Shown here piece after piece: positions 63,572-64,000 of a DNA stretch of 64,000 bases. Source of the DNA: Amphibacillus marinus (GTDB lineage: Bacteria > Bacillota > Bacilli > Bacillales > Amphibacillaceae); assembly GCF_900110345.1 (NCBI RefSeq), contig NZ_FODJ01000004.1, forward strand, positions 122,932 to 186,931. Reading direction: 5' to 3'. Below the pieces are notes generated by a model that made no database searches, had not been told where the DNA came from, and saw only the letters and a program-made list of their open reading frames with translations. Each line of letters opens with the position of its first letter. Within the stretch, counting starts at the first letter, position 1. The translations under genes and the position numbers were made by a program.

Positions 63572-64000
63572 ATGCAAGGAAGAAAAGATCATGAATTGAA
63601 AGATCTCTCACTATTAGGTAATCAAGAAACACGTTACAGTTTTGACTATACACCAGAAGTACTAGAAACGTTTGATAACAAGCATGTTAATCGAGATTAT
63701 TTTGTTAAATTTAACTGTCCAGAGTTTACAACATTGTGCCCGAAGACTAATCAACCAGATTTTGGGGCTGTATACATCAGCTATATTCCTAGTGAGAAAA
63801 TGGTTGAAAGTAAATCATTAAAGCTTTACTTGTTTAGTTTCCGTAATCATGGCGACTTTCATGAGGATAGTATGAATATTATTATGAATGATTTAATTAA
63901 GCTAATGAAACCAAGGTACATTGAAGTATGGGGTAAGTTTACACCGCGCGGTGGTATCTCAATTGATCCATATTGTAATTATGGTGTTCCAGGAACAAAG
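63572..64000 (+). CDS. queF: NADPH-dependent 7-cyano-7-deazaguanine reductase (cut by window edge)
   Basis: QueF reduces preQ0 to preQ1 in queuosine biosynthesis. The first 143 of about 165 codons are present. The catalytic Cys56 lies in [14 protein letters not shown] (Asp63 follows), and the substrate loop [21 protein letters not shown] is diagnostic of the 165-aa single-domain class. AGGAGG lies about nine bases before ATG 63572. A preQ1-I riboswitch is upstream. The stop codon is outside the window. Confidence 0.95.
   Translation, partial: MQGRKDHELKDLSLLGNQETRYSFDYTPEVLETFDNKHVNRDYFVKFNCPEFTTLCPKTNQPDFGAVYISYIPSEKMVESKSLKLYLFSFRNHGDFHEDSMNIIMNDLIKLMKPRYIEVWGKFTPRGGISIDPYCNYGVPGTK

Overview
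The window is 64 kb of low-GC DNA from a Firmicute, almost certainly a member of the Bacillaceae. The signs are AGGAGG-type ribosome sites, TTG/GTG/ATG starts, CcpA-type cre sites and Bacillus-type regulators (TnrA, TreR, an AlaR/AlaT pair, a yrrT-mccA-mccB sulfur operon, YpjP-like and YneR-like proteins, a preQ1-I riboswitch and an ARG box). The plant-glycan genes would suit a plant-associated or halophilic genus such as Amphibacillus or Gracilibacillus, but that placement is a guess. No rRNA, tRNA, CRISPR array, prophage or intact insertion sequence was seen.

Layout. 1-3.7 kb: divergent alpha-galactosidase (cut by the window edge) and beta-mannosidase, a galactomannan-type pair. 3.7-11 kb: housekeeping and small-molecule enzymes (FAD oxidoreductase, GNAT, alpha/beta hydrolase, HAD phosphatase, serC, MdaB-like reductase, gdhA) and two overlapping antisense micro-ORFs near 8.9 kb. 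11.4-18.7 kb: TraB-family membrane protein, photolyase with a TspO-like partner, CPBP protease, class V aminotransferase, YpjP-like secreted protein and a small possible stress protein. 18.7-22.8 kb: a complete trehalose operon (treP-treA-treR) with two TreR operators and a cre site. 22.9-32.3 kb: hemolysin III-type protein, DUF1836 protein, a MITE-like repeat, a methyltransferase/protease pair, AlaR-AlaT, fhs, tnrA with its own TnrA box, and an atypical LuxR-type regulator. 32.3-36.9 kb: a small membrane peptide, an MFS transporter, a split ThrE-type exporter, OsmC-like and FAH-family proteins. 37-40.2 kb: yrrT-luxS-mccA-mccB, methyl-cycle and transsulfuration genes.

40.5-58.3 kb is the most distinctive region. 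Two GH43 arabinan-type enzymes are followed by a convergent ArsR-HTH regulator with a large beta-rich C-terminal domain. Divergent from the regulator is a tightly packed eight-gene operon: 979-aa modular binding protein, two permeases, a secreted NHL-propeller/TPR/Yip1 membrane protein, a membrane-anchored DUF5696 glycosidase-like protein, two more permeases and a binding lipoprotein. The operon has two ABC importer sets but no ATPase, so it probably uses a shared MsmX-type ATPase encoded elsewhere. A strong promoter whose -35 overlaps an exact cre site drives it. It looks like a surface capture, trimming and import machine for a plant glycan whose regulation and two unusual membrane proteins are not explained by textbook systems.

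58.3-64 kb: a gene-poor stretch with a 27-bp perfect inverted repeat and a possible decayed gene, then argCJBD behind an ARG box, and finally a consensus promoter, preQ1-I riboswitch and terminator about 195 bp ahead of queF, which runs off the window.
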